A stretch of 64,000 nucleotides of DNA, taken from the NCBI RefSeq assembly GCF_900188085.1, contig NZ_FZOU01000010.1, positions 62,001 through 126,000 on the forward strand. The letters are read 5' to 3'. Positions 1 to 8,990 of this stretch are shown piece after piece. Under the pieces are notes generated by a model that searched no databases, was not told the origin of the DNA, and saw only the letters and a program-made list of their open reading frames with translations. Source of the DNA: Granulicella rosea. Its GTDB lineage: Bacteria; Acidobacteriota; Terriglobia; Terriglobales; Acidobacteriaceae. Every line of letters starts with the position of its first letter. Positions within the stretch are counted from its first letter, which is position 1. The position numbers and the translations under genes are program-made.

Positions 1-2
1 TG

Positions 3-2168
3 ACCACCGCCGCCCACGCCCAGCAGCCCTGGCAACACCTGCAGAACCCCACCGCCGCCGAGGTCCAGGCCGCATGGAAGACCCCGCCGCCCGAGTACGG
101 CCCCGAACCCTACTACGGCCTCAACGGCCCATTCGACCTCGCCACCGTCCAGCGCGATCTCGACACCATGCAGAAGCTCGGCTTCCGCGCCGTCACCGTG
201 CAGTATGGCTTCGGCTCGAAATATCCCTACCTCTCGCCCGAGTACATGCAGTTCTTCAAGCTCTTCGTCGACGAGGCCAAAAAGCGCGATATGCGCATCT
301 GGATCGTCGACGACGCCGGCTACCCCAGCGGCTTCGCCGGCGGCAAGTTCACCGCCGAGCACCCGGAGCTGCGCATGCAGGCGCTGGTCGCCCAGCGCAT
401 CCCCATCAAGGTCGCCGGCACGTTCGACCAGGCCCTGCTCCCCGGCACGGTCGCCGCCACCGCCATCGATGCGAAGACCGGCGAGTCGGTCGACCTGCCC
501 ATCGTCAACGGCCACGCGCACTGGAACGCGCCCTCCGACACCTGGACCGTCTACCTCGTCACGCACGAGTTCAAGACCTCGCCCACGCGCTCCGACACCA
601 ACCCCAAACGCGTCAAGGACGGCTCGCAGTCGCTTGAGGACTACCTCGATCCCGCCGCCACCGGCCAGTATCTCAAGTTCACGCACGAGGCCTATAAGGC
701 CGCCGTCGGCGACGAGTTCGGCAAGACCATCCTCGGCTTCCGCGGCGACGAGCCCGACTACTCCATCGCCGGCCTGCCCTGGACCCCGCAGTTCTTCGCC
801 CGCTTCGCCGCCGTCAAAGGCTACGACATCCGCCCCTACGTCGCCGCCTTCCTGCAGCCGAAGGACGCGACCCTCACCCCGCGCCAGCTCAAGGCCAAGG
901 CCGACTACTACGACGTCTTCGCCCTCATGTTCCGCGACGGATTCTTCAAGCCGCAGGGCGACTGGTGCGCCGCCAACCACCTCGAATACCAGGTCCACCT
1001 CAACCACGAGGAGATGGAGCTGCAACTCGTCCGCAGCGAAGGCGACTTCTTCCGCGACATGCGCTTCGTCCAGAACCCCGGCATCGACACCATCTGGCAC
1101 CAGATCTGGACCGATACCGTCTCGGACTTCCCGCGCCTCGCCGCGTCGGCGGCCCACGTCTACGGCCACCCCCGCGCCTTCACCGAGAGCTTCGCCGCCT
1201 ACCGTCCGCTGCCCGACGTCAACATGGCCCGCTACATCCTCAACGAGCAGTTCGTGCGCGGCGTCAACCTCGTCGAAACCATGTACTTCCCCGCCACCAG
1301 CACCCCCGGCAAGGGCGGCCCCATGGACTTCATGCGCGACCCCGCCTATCCCGCGCTCATGCAGTACACCAGCCGTCTCAGCTACCTGATGAGCATGGGC
1401 AAACCCGCCGCGTCCGTCGCGCTGCTGCTCCCCACCGCCTCGCTCTGGATGGGCGACACAGCCGCCGACGACGCCTTCGTCTCCACCGAGCGCCTGCTCT
1501 CCGAACACCAGATCGACTTCGACAGCGTCGACGAAGACGCCTTCGCCACGGTCCTGAAGCCCACTCCAGACGGCGCCCTCGAAACCGCCAGCGGCAACCG
1601 ACTGCGCACGGTCATCGTCCCCCATGCCTCCGCCCTCTCGCAGGGCACGCTCGACCGGCTGCGAACCCTCGTCAGAACCGGCGGCCACGTCCTCTTCCTC
1701 GGCGGCACGCCCACCCAGATCGCCGCCCGCACCTACCTCGACGACCGCGCAGCCACCGAAAAAGACTTCGCCTGGGCCACCGTCACCAACGCAACGCTGG
1801 CCCCCACGCCCACCCCGCCAGCCTATCCGCCAACGGCGCCGCCACCCCCGCAGACCGTCCCCGCCGAACTGCTCGCAGCCCTGAAGCAGGCCGTGCCCAC
1901 AAGCGACCTCACCCTCGCCACGCCGGACGCGGCCCTGCGCTACATCCACCGCACCCTGAACGGCGCCACCGTCTTCCTGCTCTTCAACGAATCAGCCGCG
2001 CCGATCCACAATCAGCTCAGCCTGAAAGCCGAGGGCAGCAAGATCGAGCAATGGGACCCGCAAACCGCAACTACCCAACCCGCCGCCGGAGCCGCCGCCG
2101 CAAACGGAGCCGTCACACTCCCCTTGGACCTGCCCCCCTACGCCACCGAGATTCTCGTCGTCCGTTGA
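3..2168 (+). CDS. GH106-like glycoside hydrolase (alpha-L-rhamnosidase type), 5' end outside window
   Basis: The reading frame is open from the first codon of the window (position 3) to a stop at 2168, giving about 721 visible residues; start and signal peptide lie upstream. The N-terminal part has the pattern of family GH106: a PPPEYGPEPYYGLNG segment, a GF-x-VTVQ strand, then an RIWIVDDAGYPSGFAGGK-type segment at about residues 97-115 and a GFRGDEPDY strand at about residue 240, all expected around the barrel active site. GH106 enzymes remove L-rhamnose from pectin or other polysaccharides outside the cytoplasm. The protein looks short for the family (often above 1000 residues). Near nt 1797-1860 it has a Pro/Thr/Ala-rich stretch, followed by a small beta-rich end. 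The fold assignment is fairly safe; the substrate is inferred. Confidence 0.72.
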   Translation, partial: TTAAHAQQPWQHLQNPTAAEVQAAWKTPPPEYGPEPYYGLNGPFDLATVQRDLDTMQKLGFRAVTVQYGFGSKYPYLSPEYMQFFKLFVDEAKKRDMRIWIVDDAGYPSGFAGGKFTAEHPELRMQALVAQRIPIKVAGTFDQALLPGTVAATAIDAKTGESVDLPIVNGHAHWNAPSDTWTVYLVTHEFKTSPTRSDTNPKRVKDGSQSLEDYLDPAATGQYLKFTHEAYKAAVGDEFGKTILGFRGDEPDYSIAGLPWTPQFFARFAAVKGYDIRPYVAAFLQPKDATLTPRQLKAKADYYDVFALMFRDGFFKPQGDWCAANHLEYQVHLNHEEMELQLVRSEGDFFRDMRFVQNPGIDTIWHQIWTDTVSDFPRLAASAAHVYGHPRAFTESFAAYRPLPDVNMARYILNEQFVRGVNLVETMYFPATSTPGKGGPMDFMRDPAYPALMQYTSRLSYLMSMGKPAASVALLLPTASLWMGDTAADDAFVSTERLLSEHQIDFDSVDEDAFATVLKPTPDGALETASGNRLRTVIVPHASALSQGTLDRLRTLVRTGGHVLFLGGTPTQIAARTYLDDRAATEKDFAWATVTNATLAPTPTPPAYPPTAPPPPQTVPAELLAALKQAVPTSDLTLATPDAALRYIHRTLNGATVFLLFNESAAPIHNQLSLKAEGSKIEQWDPQTATTQPAAGAAAANGAVTLPLDLPPYATEILVVR

Positions 2169-2316
2169 AGGCATCTCCAACAGAAGACACACGTGGTCCG
2201 ATCATGAATTTCCGTCGCGACCTCTCGCCGTTTCGCGTACGTTTTTTGCGGGCCGATATACTGGCTCGCAGAAATGCGTTCCTTGAATGACCAAATCTGA
2301 ATAGAGGCGACGACTC

Positions 2317-3958
2317 ATGCAGAGAATTTACGTCGAAGACTTCGGGGCGGTTGGTGTCGCGGGTCAAAAACGATCAGCCGGCAATCCAGGCAGCCATCAA
2401 TTTTTGCGAACAATACGGATACACAAGCTTGTACTTCTCCAAGCCTTATTACGAGCTGTGGTGTCCGGTTCGCACCTCTCCTGTCGACAGCAAATTTTCG
2501 ACAGATGGGCATCCGATTGTGATTCAAAATACGTTGTCGCTGATCTCCGAGGCGGGTACCGTCCTGAACCTGCTTGGGCTGGACGGAGCCGACCCCGAGA
2601 CCTCCCCGCAAACGGTCGATGGCGATGTCTGGCGTGGAGGCGGAATCTTTCTACTCGGCAACGAGGACACCGCTCCCGTTGCGCCGCTGGCGATCGAGTA
2701 CTTCGTCATGGACGGACTCACCCTCCAAGGCAACCGTTCGCGCACGGGCGACTGGGATGTCACCGATAAAGGATTCTGGATTCAGGACAGCACCGTGGGC
2801 CGGCTGTCTCTGGTCAACGGCGGTATCTGGGGCTTCAAGGGAGAGTTGCTGTATACCGGCGGAGAGCAGGTATTCACCTTTCTGTTCATGGACAACTTTT
2901 ATGCCCACACCACGGACGGCGACGTTTTGAACGGCACTGGCTGCGGGTCGCGCTTCTATATCAGCAAGAGCTGCCGGTTTGGCAATGGTTATCAGGCGAT
3001 GGAAGGTTGGGGAGGATCCGGCGGCAGCTTTCTGGGTGGCGTGTTCTACGACTGCGAGAAGGCTGGCACCCTCTGGGGAGGCATCCCTTCGGGCATTTCC
3101 GCTGCTTACAACTTTCCGACACGTCCGGCGGATGGCGTCCTGCCGTGGTGCAATCTCGATATCGAAATCGATAACTGTGGCACATGGTATCCGGGACCGT
3201 GGCTGCGCGGAAAGGTCAAGCTCACCGATACCAATGTCGCGTTTGATTGCGGCCAATATGGATTCTTATCGGATATCCAGCTCGATCTCGATTTGACGGC
3301 CGATAAAACTGCAAATGCCCAGATCGGTATTTATGGCCCGCCCGATCTTGTAACTCCCTTATATGAGGGCAGCAGCGATTACCAACAGCCCATGGCCGAC
3401 ATCCAATTGAGGATTAGGGCCGGGTTGACGGCGGAAGCCGCCGCTGCAGGAATCTCGCTCGATGCGCCGGTAACCTGGAGCGGCATCTTTAGCACAACGA
3501 ACCCGGTCGATGTTCGCCTCGAGAGCGCTTGTCTCTGGCTGACCCCACACAGCGATCCCGGTTGGGTCAATGCGCCGCTCGTCACGCTCCAGAACTTCGC
3601 GGCCGCCGGATACGCTAGCGCTCCGCTCGCAGCCGCGCCGACCCTCAATACATTGAATACGGCGCTTGCCTCGCACATCGCCCTGGTTGCCGATGCCGCT
3701 GGCGACTATATCTGCACCCTAGCCACCTCGGCGGCGACCACCGGGCCATCCGGCGCGACGACGGTGGGCGTCGTGCCAGGACAAAAGGTAAAGATCGAAA
3801 ATAGTTATCCCATGACCGTAACATTCACAACCGATGGGAATCAGAAGATCCCCGGCGGCTCACTCACGTTGAACCCAGGCGACTACGCGATCTTCGAGTA
3901 TGTCACGTTGTGGTCGTTGGGGTCTTATTGGGTGGTCGTTCAATCGCAGCTGAGTTAA
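2317..3958 (+). CDS. Right-handed beta-helix (pectate-lyase-superfamily-like) protein, frame interrupted near 2360-2368
   Basis: ATG at 2317 has a good Shine-Dalgarno (AGAGGCG) and encodes MQRIYVEDFGAVG, the usual beginning of pectate-lyase_3 type beta-helix proteins. The continuation of that motif, NDQPAIQAAINFCEQYG, is in the next frame, which is then open to 3958 (about 530 residues). Removing one A from the A5 run at about 2366-2370 restores GAVGVAGQNDQPAIQAA, so the gene carries either a +1 indel or a sequencing error. The body is Gly/Asn-rich with repeated short strands (VMDGLTLQGN, FLFMDNFYAH), typical of a beta-solenoid. No signal peptide is seen. Base composition is visibly less GC-rich than the flanks, which suggests acquisition. 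Substrate unknown; a phage tail-spike-like origin is possible. Confidence 0.65.
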
Positions 3959-3960
3959 AG

Positions 3961-3998
3961 CGAAGGCCTACGCCTTGGAATCGAGACGTAGGCCTTCG
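3961..3998. terminator. Hairpin between convergent genes
   Basis: A 12-bp perfect inverted repeat (CGAAGGCCTACG, 3961-3972, with its complement at 3987-3998) and a 14-nt loop sit between the stop at 3958 (+) and the stop of the minus-strand gene at 4033. There is no strong T tract, so it is a probable bidirectional terminator rather than a proven intrinsic one. Confidence 0.6.
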
Positions 3999-4032
3999 AG
4001 ATGTCCCAAAGTCGTCATGCCGGTACAGTCGA

Positions 4033-6363
4033 TCAGTACGGCGAAGCCCCCGCGTAGTCGCTCGTCATCGCCGTATACAGCGCCTGCACGCTCGCCGGAT
4101 CGGTGATGTACAAGCCCAGCTCGCGATTCTCCGTCATCGACGCCGTCGAGAAGTTGATCGAGCCCATGTACACGTTCTGCGTCGACAGCCCATAGTCCGC
4201 GACCAGCGCCTTCGCATGGATATAGAGCGCGGTCGCGTTATCGGGATACGTGTGGACGCCGCAGCCCGCGGCCTCCAAAGCGCTGAAGTTCGCATGGTAC
4301 GAGCCCGTGTCGGTCATGGCGATATGCACGACCACGCCGCGCGCGCACGCCGCCTCCAGCGCTGAAACGATGTTCGTCGCGCTCATCTCCTCGTTCTCGA
4401 CCAGCAGCGTCTTGGTCGCGCCGTTGATGACGCCCAGCAGACTCGACTGCGCGGTCGTCGGGCTCCAGATCAGGTCCGTGCCCGTCGGCGGCGTGTAGCT
4501 GTAGTCGGTCGTCGAACCGTAGTCCGTGTTGAAGGTCGTCTGCACCGCCGCAATGTCGCCCGGATCGCTCTCGATGAACGCAAAGTCGCGCGTCGTGTTG
4601 TAGTAGCGGCTCGTCAGGTTCAGCGACATGATCGCCAGCGTCGTTCCATCGATGATGAAGCTCTTCTCGTGCGTCGCCTGGAAAGCCGGGTTCGACCACG
4701 CCGCGCTGCAGTTCGTCACCGCGTTCAACTGCGTGTAAGCCGGCGTGTTGCTCGACTTTTCGAGGCTCTGGTCGAGGATCACCCGCACCTTCACGCCGCG
4801 GTTGCATGCCGCGACCAGGTCCGCCTGGAAGGTCGTATCGACCAGCTCGTACATCGTCATGTCAATCGTCTTCTGCGCATTGTTGATGAGCGTGTAGAGT
4901 GGCGTCACGCTCAGGTCCGTCTCCGGAAATGCGTATAACGTGGCGCCGCCGGTGCTCTTCGCCAGGCCCGAACCAGTCAGCGCGATCGTCTGGGGCGAGC
5001 CGGCCGCGTTATCCGCAATCGTGATCGTCCCGGTGTACGTCGAGGCGGCCGCCGGCGAGAAGGTCGCCGAGATCGTGCAGCTTGCGCCCGCCGCAAGGCT
5101 CGTCCCGCAGGTGGTCGTCTCGGCAAAGTCCGCTGGATTCGCTCCGCCCAGCGTAATGCCCGTGATGGTGAGCGCGGCGTTGCCGGAGTTCGTCAACGTA
5201 ACGCTCTGCGCCGCGCTGGTCGTGCTGAGCGTCGTGTTGCCGAAGGTGATGCTCGCGGCCGAAAGCGTCGCCACCGGCGCGGGAGCAGGCGTGCCTGTGC
5301 CGCTCAGCGAAGCCGTCTGCGTCAGGCCGGCCGCGTTGTCCGAGACGACGAGCGTCGCTATCTGCGTGGTCGGTGCGGTAGGCGCAAAGCCTATCGCGAT
5401 ATTGCAGCTTCCGCCTGCAGCCAGCGTCGCGCCACAGGTGGTTGTCTCGCTGAACGAACTGCTGCCAGCAATAGAGATCGCGATGCCCGTCAACGTCGCA
5501 TTTCCGGGATTCGAAAGCGTAATGCTCTGAGCGGCAGCGCTGCTCCCCACGGCGGTGGAGGCGAAGCTGAGCGACGCGGGCGAAAGCACCGCCTGCGGGA
5601 CAGGCGTCGCGCTCGAGCCTGAGCCCGACAGAGCAACCGTGTTCGTGCTCGCGGCGCTGTCGGTCACCACCAGCGTGGCCGTATAGGCCGTACCCGCCGT
5701 CGTCGGCGTAAACGTCACTGCGATCGCACAACTCGCGCCCGCCGCCAGCGTCGTCCCGCAGTTGTTCGTCTGAGCGAACGCACCCGGAGGCCCGACACCG
5801 ATTGCGACGCTGGAGATGGTCAGGGCCGCCGTGCCAGGATTGGTTAGGGTCACGACCTGCGCCGCAGCCGTCGCGCCAGGCAGCGTCGCGGCAAAGGTCA
5901 GCGAAGTCGGCGAAAGCACCGCCTGGGCTACCGGCGCGGTCGTTCCCGTACCTGTCATGGCGATCGTCTGCGGAGAGTTTGCCGCGCTGCTTGTAATCGT
6001 CAGCGTCGACGAGAGGCTGGCTGCGGACTGCGGTTTGAAGCTCAGGGTCAACGTGCAGCTCGCCGCGGGCGCGAGCGTCGCCGCGCAACCGTTCATCAAC
6101 GCGAAGTCCGTTGTATCGCTCAAGGTGATGCCGCTCAGCGTGGCCGTCGCGCTGCCCGTGTTGTTCAGCGTGACGGTCTGCGACGCGCTCGTCTGCCCCA
6201 CCGTCACGGATCCAAAGCTCAGCGTCGAGACGTTCAGCGCAATCTGCGCCGTCGCGGCAGGAGCGGTAGTGGTGCTTCCGCCGCCGCACCCGGCAAGGGA
6301 CAACAAGGACATCAACAGGACGACGACAGCGACGGCGGAGCGGATCACAGGTACCTTCAACAT
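4033..6363 (-). CDS. Secreted lipoprotein: four choice-of-anchor-D repeats plus phospholipase-D-like domain
   Basis: From ATG at 6363 the protein has 776 residues; a TTG at 6378 is an alternative start, and neither has a clear Shine-Dalgarno. A hydrophobic signal ends in the lipobox LAGC (Cys26). Four Ig-like repeats of about 105 residues follow (about 40-470), each with the LSFG...VTLTNxG...C...L-AAG-ASC pattern of the choice-of-anchor-D family. The C-terminal 305 residues form a PLD-like double domain with two complete HxKx4D motifs: H565/K567/D572 in THEKSFIIDG and H716/K718/D723 in IHAKALVADY, the latter followed by a GSINFS Asn. PLD-family enzymes cleave or transfer phosphodiesters. Here the enzyme would be tethered outside the cytoplasm and may act on phospholipid, extracellular DNA or polymers; the substrate cannot be read from sequence. 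Confidence 0.82.
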   Translation of the reverse strand: MLKVPVIRSAVAVVVLLMSLLSLAGCGGGSTTTAPAATAQIALNVSTLSFGSVTVGQTSASQTVTLNNTGSATATLSGITLSDTTDFALMNGCAATLAPAASCTLTLSFKPQSAASLSSTLTITSSAANSPQTIAMTGTGTTAPVAQAVLSPTSLTFAATLPGATAAAQVVTLTNPGTAALTISSVAIGVGPPGAFAQTNNCGTTLAAGASCAIAVTFTPTTAGTAYTATLVVTDSAASTNTVALSGSGSSATPVPQAVLSPASLSFASTAVGSSAAAQSITLSNPGNATLTGIAISIAGSSSFSETTTCGATLAAGGSCNIAIGFAPTAPTTQIATLVVSDNAAGLTQTASLSGTGTPAPAPVATLSAASITFGNTTLSTTSAAQSVTLTNSGNAALTITGITLGGANPADFAETTTCGTSLAAGASCTISATFSPAAASTYTGTITIADNAAGSPQTIALTGSGLAKSTGGATLYAFPETDLSVTPLYTLINNAQKTIDMTMYELVDTTFQADLVAACNRGVKVRVILDQSLEKSSNTPAYTQLNAVTNCSAAWSNPAFQATHEKSFIIDGTTLAIMSLNLTSRYYNTTRDFAFIESDPGDIAAVQTTFNTDYGSTTDYSYTPPTGTDLIWSPTTAQSSLLGVINGATKTLLVENEEMSATNIVSALEAACARGVVVHIAMTDTGSYHANFSALEAAGCGVHTYPDNATALYIHAKALVADYGLSTQNVYMGSINFSTASMTENRELGLYITDPASVQALYTAMTSDYAGASPY

Positions 6364-6604
6364 AGGTTGGATTGGCAAACCCCAATTCTAGCTCCCGCCG
6401 ATCATCGCGCAACATCTTTCTTGTACGAGACTAAGACCGGCTCCATTCGTGCGCTTTCGCGCAGCTATCCCCGACCACCGGAATGGCCCTTCATTGCTGG
6501 GATTTTCCCGGTTTAGACCGCTTCCCTACAGACTTAGCCCCTTCGCCTGTTCGAAACCGCCCCCCCCATCCCCGGAGTACTGAAAGATCCACAGGCCGTC
6601 CTTT

Positions 6605-6830
6605 TTCGATGCATATTGGGATTGAATATGCAACCATTTAAATATTTACATATTTAAATGCTTGCATATTCGCACTCGCAAATACTCAAACGTTCAAAAC
6701 TTTCCATCTGCAAATGTTCTAATATATATATAATTCGTTCATAACAAACGCTTTTATCAGAAGCGGCGGCATCCGCATATCCGAACCCGTGCAACTGTAG
6801 GTTCCCGCACATTTAAATATGTGAACTTGC
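6605..6830. promoter_or_regulatory. AT-rich intergenic region with inverted repeats upstream of parA (candidate centromere/operator)
   Basis: Positions 6364-6875 hold no supported gene. Within it, about 6605-6830 is strikingly AT-rich in an otherwise GC-rich window. It contains several inverted repeats: GCATATT/AATATGC at 6611-6617 and 6625-6631, the perfect pair CATTTAAATA/TATTTAAATG at 6635-6644 and 6651-6660, and CACAT/ATGTG flanking TTAAAT at 6808-6823. Short words such as GCAAAT and GCATAT recur. ParF-type partition operons often carry the centromere and autoregulatory operator just upstream of parA, so this is the best candidate; it also must contain the parA promoter. Confidence 0.5.
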
Positions 6831-6875
6831 GGATATGCACAGGATGGGTTGCATCCATAATGGTGCAGGTTCGCT

Positions 6876-7526
6876 ATGGCCAAAAAGATCATCACCGTCA
6901 CCAGTCTGAAGGGCGGCGCGGGCAAGACCACCACCGCGCTGCATCTCGCCGCCTATCACCAGCAGTTCGCGCCCACGCTGCTGGTCGACGCCGACCCCAA
7001 CCGCTCGCTGCGGGAGTGGGTCTCGCGCGGTCCCGGCATGCCCTTCGCCGTGATCGGCGAGGCCAGTCTGGCGAAAGAGGCCGGCAAGTACGACACCATC
7101 ATCATCGACACCAAGGGACGGCCCGAGCGCGACGACCTGAACGACATGATCGTCGGCTCCGACCTGATTGTCGTGCCCTGTCCGCCGGACGCGCAGGCCG
7201 TGGCGACTCTGCGCATGCTCTTCGCGCAGTTCAAGACCATGGACGCCAGCAACTACCGCGTCCTGCTGGTGAACGTGCCGCCCCCGCCGCAGCGCGATGG
7301 CGAGGAGTACCGCGGTCTGCTCGCCGACCTGCAGATTCCGACCTTTCAACACAGCATCCGCAGCATGAAGGCCTTCAAGCGCGCGTCCGTGCAGGGCTGC
7401 ACGGTCGACCAGGTCGCCGGCGACCGCCGCGCCGCGCTGGGCTGGATGGACTATGAGGATGTCGGCGTCGAGATCGACAACATTCTGAACACGCGCAGCA
7501 ATCTCCGCGCCCTGCGCGCGTCGTAA
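6876..7526 (+). CDS. parA: ParA/ParF-like partition ATPase
   Basis: The 216-residue protein starts with a deviant Walker A (SLKGGAGKTTTALHLA, residues about 10-25), followed by LLVDADPNRSLREW and a Walker B-like DTIIIDTKGRPERD (about 73-85). This is the compact form lacking an N-terminal DNA-binding domain, as in ParF and other type Ib ParA proteins. Such ATPases polymerise or pattern on the nucleoid to segregate low-copy plasmids, with a small centromere-binding partner. The next gene (32 bp downstream) encodes a small protein of the right kind and repA follows, so the three genes form a plasmid maintenance operon. Chromosomal MinD/Soj-type roles are less likely given that context. Confidence 0.88.
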   Translation: MAKKIITVTSLKGGAGKTTTALHLAAYHQQFAPTLLVDADPNRSLREWVSRGPGMPFAVIGEASLAKEAGKYDTIIIDTKGRPERDDLNDMIVGSDLIVVPCPPDAQAVATLRMLFAQFKTMDASNYRVLLVNVPPPPQRDGEEYRGLLADLQIPTFQHSIRSMKAFKRASVQGCTVDQVAGDRRAALGWMDYEDVGVEIDNILNTRSNLRALRAS

Positions 7527-7558
7527 CCCATCCGCAGGAATAGAACGAAGGAGTCCAC

Positions 7559-7993
7559 ATGGCAGGCAATCGCGCATTCAAAGGTCTGGCCAGTCTACGC
7601 GCCGGCTTCGATCAGCCGTTCGAGGACGATATCCCCGAGCCCATTCCGGCGCGTCCGGAGCCAGTGCTCGAACGCGTCCAGGCCACGGTCCACCAACCCG
7701 AGCCGCCGCGCATGATGCCGCAGCCGGTTGCGGTCGCTCCTGTCCATTCCGAGCCGCGCCAATTCGGCGGTCCGCAGGCGGTTTCGCCGATCACGGGAAA
7801 GGTCGACCGCAGGCGTCTGCGCAAGGTGCTGAAGACGCCCTCGGTCTCGCTGAGCGTGGCTGTGCGGGCGGAGCTGCATGAGGAGGTCAGCGCGCTGCTC
7901 TTCGCGCGCAAGACCACGTGGATCGCGACGCTCGACGAACTCCTGACCCAGTATGTCGCCGAGGCCAAAGCAACAGGACGTTTCCCCCGCTAA
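7559..7993 (+). CDS. Small putative centromere-binding partner of ParA
   Basis: 144 residues, with Shine-Dalgarno AAGGAG ahead of ATG 7559. The N-terminal half is a Pro/Glu-rich, probably disordered segment (residues 20-75). The C-terminal 60 residues (KTPSVSLSVAVRAELHEEV then an amphipathic helix) have the strand-helix-helix outline expected of ribbon-helix-helix DNA-binding proteins, in the layout of ParG-like partners: flexible tail plus RHH. No family was recognised directly; the role comes from its size, outline and place between parA and repA. It may also repress the operon by binding the AT-rich repeats upstream. Confidence 0.55.
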   Translation: MAGNRAFKGLASLRAGFDQPFEDDIPEPIPARPEPVLERVQATVHQPEPPRMMPQPVAVAPVHSEPRQFGGPQAVSPITGKVDRRRLRKVLKTPSVSLSVAVRAELHEEVSALLFARKTTWIATLDELLTQYVAEAKATGRFPR

Positions 7994-8003
7994 GAGGTGT
8001 GCC

Positions 8004-8987
8004 GTGACGAAGAACGCATCTGCTCTCAGGAACTACAGCATCGAAAAGTCGGCCGGCCGCGGCAATCTCGCGCTGCGCATGGTCGAGGTGAAGGAGGCGC
8101 GGTACGAGGCCTCGACGATGGAGCTGATGCTCATCGCGCAGATCATGGTCTTCTGCGGCCTGCCCTACCGGCGCAACACCGACCGGCGGATCGTCCGCAA
8201 GGCGCGCACGGGCAAGGGAAGCACCGTGACGGTCACGTTTCAGGCCATGGTCGACGGCGTCGACATCCCCTTCGGCTCCGACCGCACGCTGCTGCACTGG
8301 GTGACGCATCATGCGCTGGTCACGCGCAGCCCGTTCGTGCCGCTTTCGAGCGCCAGCCAGTTCCTGCGCGACATGGGCATGTCCACGTCGGGCCAGAACA
8401 TCCAGCGGGTGAAAGAGGCCTTTCGGCGCATCGCTTCGGTCGCCATCGTGGTCCAGCGGGACGACGACAAGAGCGTCAACACGCAGCAGATCATCATGCC
8501 GATCGCGCGTTCGGCCGCCCTGCCCAAACGTCTGCGTAAGAAGCCCGCACCGGAGCAGATCAGTTTACTGCCCGACGGACCCGACGAAAGGGAAGAGAGC
8601 CCGTTCGACGAGCCGGCCGGCTTCCGGCTGGACGACGCCGTCTTCCGCGAGTTCTCGCAGTTCCACGTACCCACGCTGCGCAAGCTGTTGGAGGTGACGC
8701 GCGAAAGTCCGCAGATTCAGGACTACATGATGTTCCTGCAATGGCGCAGCTTTTCGGCGAGGGAAGAGAGCCTGATCCCATGGGCGCAGATGCGCGAGCA
8801 GATGTGCCAGGACGACTCCAACCCCTACCGGATGCGGGCGCGCTTTCAGGAGGCGATCGAGGCGCTGCGCATCGCGTGGCCCGCGCTGAACGCCACGGCG
8901 GAGACCAAGGGCCTGCGCATCGGACCACCATCGCGCGGCGAGCAGTTCCTGATCGACGGCGCCCAGCGCAAGCGCGCCTTGAGCTAA
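8004..8987 (+). CDS. repA: Plasmid replication initiator, RepA_C family
   Basis: GTG at 8004 has an ideal Shine-Dalgarno (AAGAGG, 6 nt upstream) and gives 327 residues; an ATG at 7953 would overlap the preceding gene by 41 nt and is less likely. The sequence matches the plasmid-encoded RepA pattern: VTVTFQAMVDGVDIPFGSDRTLLHW, then RSPFVPLSSASQFLRDMGM and NIQRVKEAFRRIASVAIVV, with basic winged-helix-like segments towards the C terminus (YMMFLQWRSFS...). Such proteins bind iterons and open the origin. The stop codon is directly followed by an array of 18-bp repeats, which supports an initiator role. Family membership is from memory of conserved motifs, not a search. Confidence 0.82.
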   Translation: MTKNASALRNYSIEKSAGRGNLALRMVEVKEARYEASTMELMLIAQIMVFCGLPYRRNTDRRIVRKARTGKGSTVTVTFQAMVDGVDIPFGSDRTLLHWVTHHALVTRSPFVPLSSASQFLRDMGMSTSGQNIQRVKEAFRRIASVAIVVQRDDDKSVNTQQIIMPIARSAALPKRLRKKPAPEQISLLPDGPDEREESPFDEPAGFRLDDAVFREFSQFHVPTLRKLLEVTRESPQIQDYMMFLQWRSFSAREESLIPWAQMREQMCQDDSNPYRMRARFQEAIEALRIAWPALNATAETKGLRIGPPSRGEQFLIDGAQRKRALS

Positions 8988-8990
8988 TTC

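Noticed and set aside
2230..2262. TATACT near 2256 as a promoter for the beta-helix gene
   Set aside because: The -10 is good but no -35 at suitable spacing could be found.
2351..2365. TTG at 2351 as start of the beta-helix gene
   Set aside because: No Shine-Dalgarno at proper distance, and it cuts the VEDFGAVG motif encoded in the neighbouring frame from a better start at 2317.
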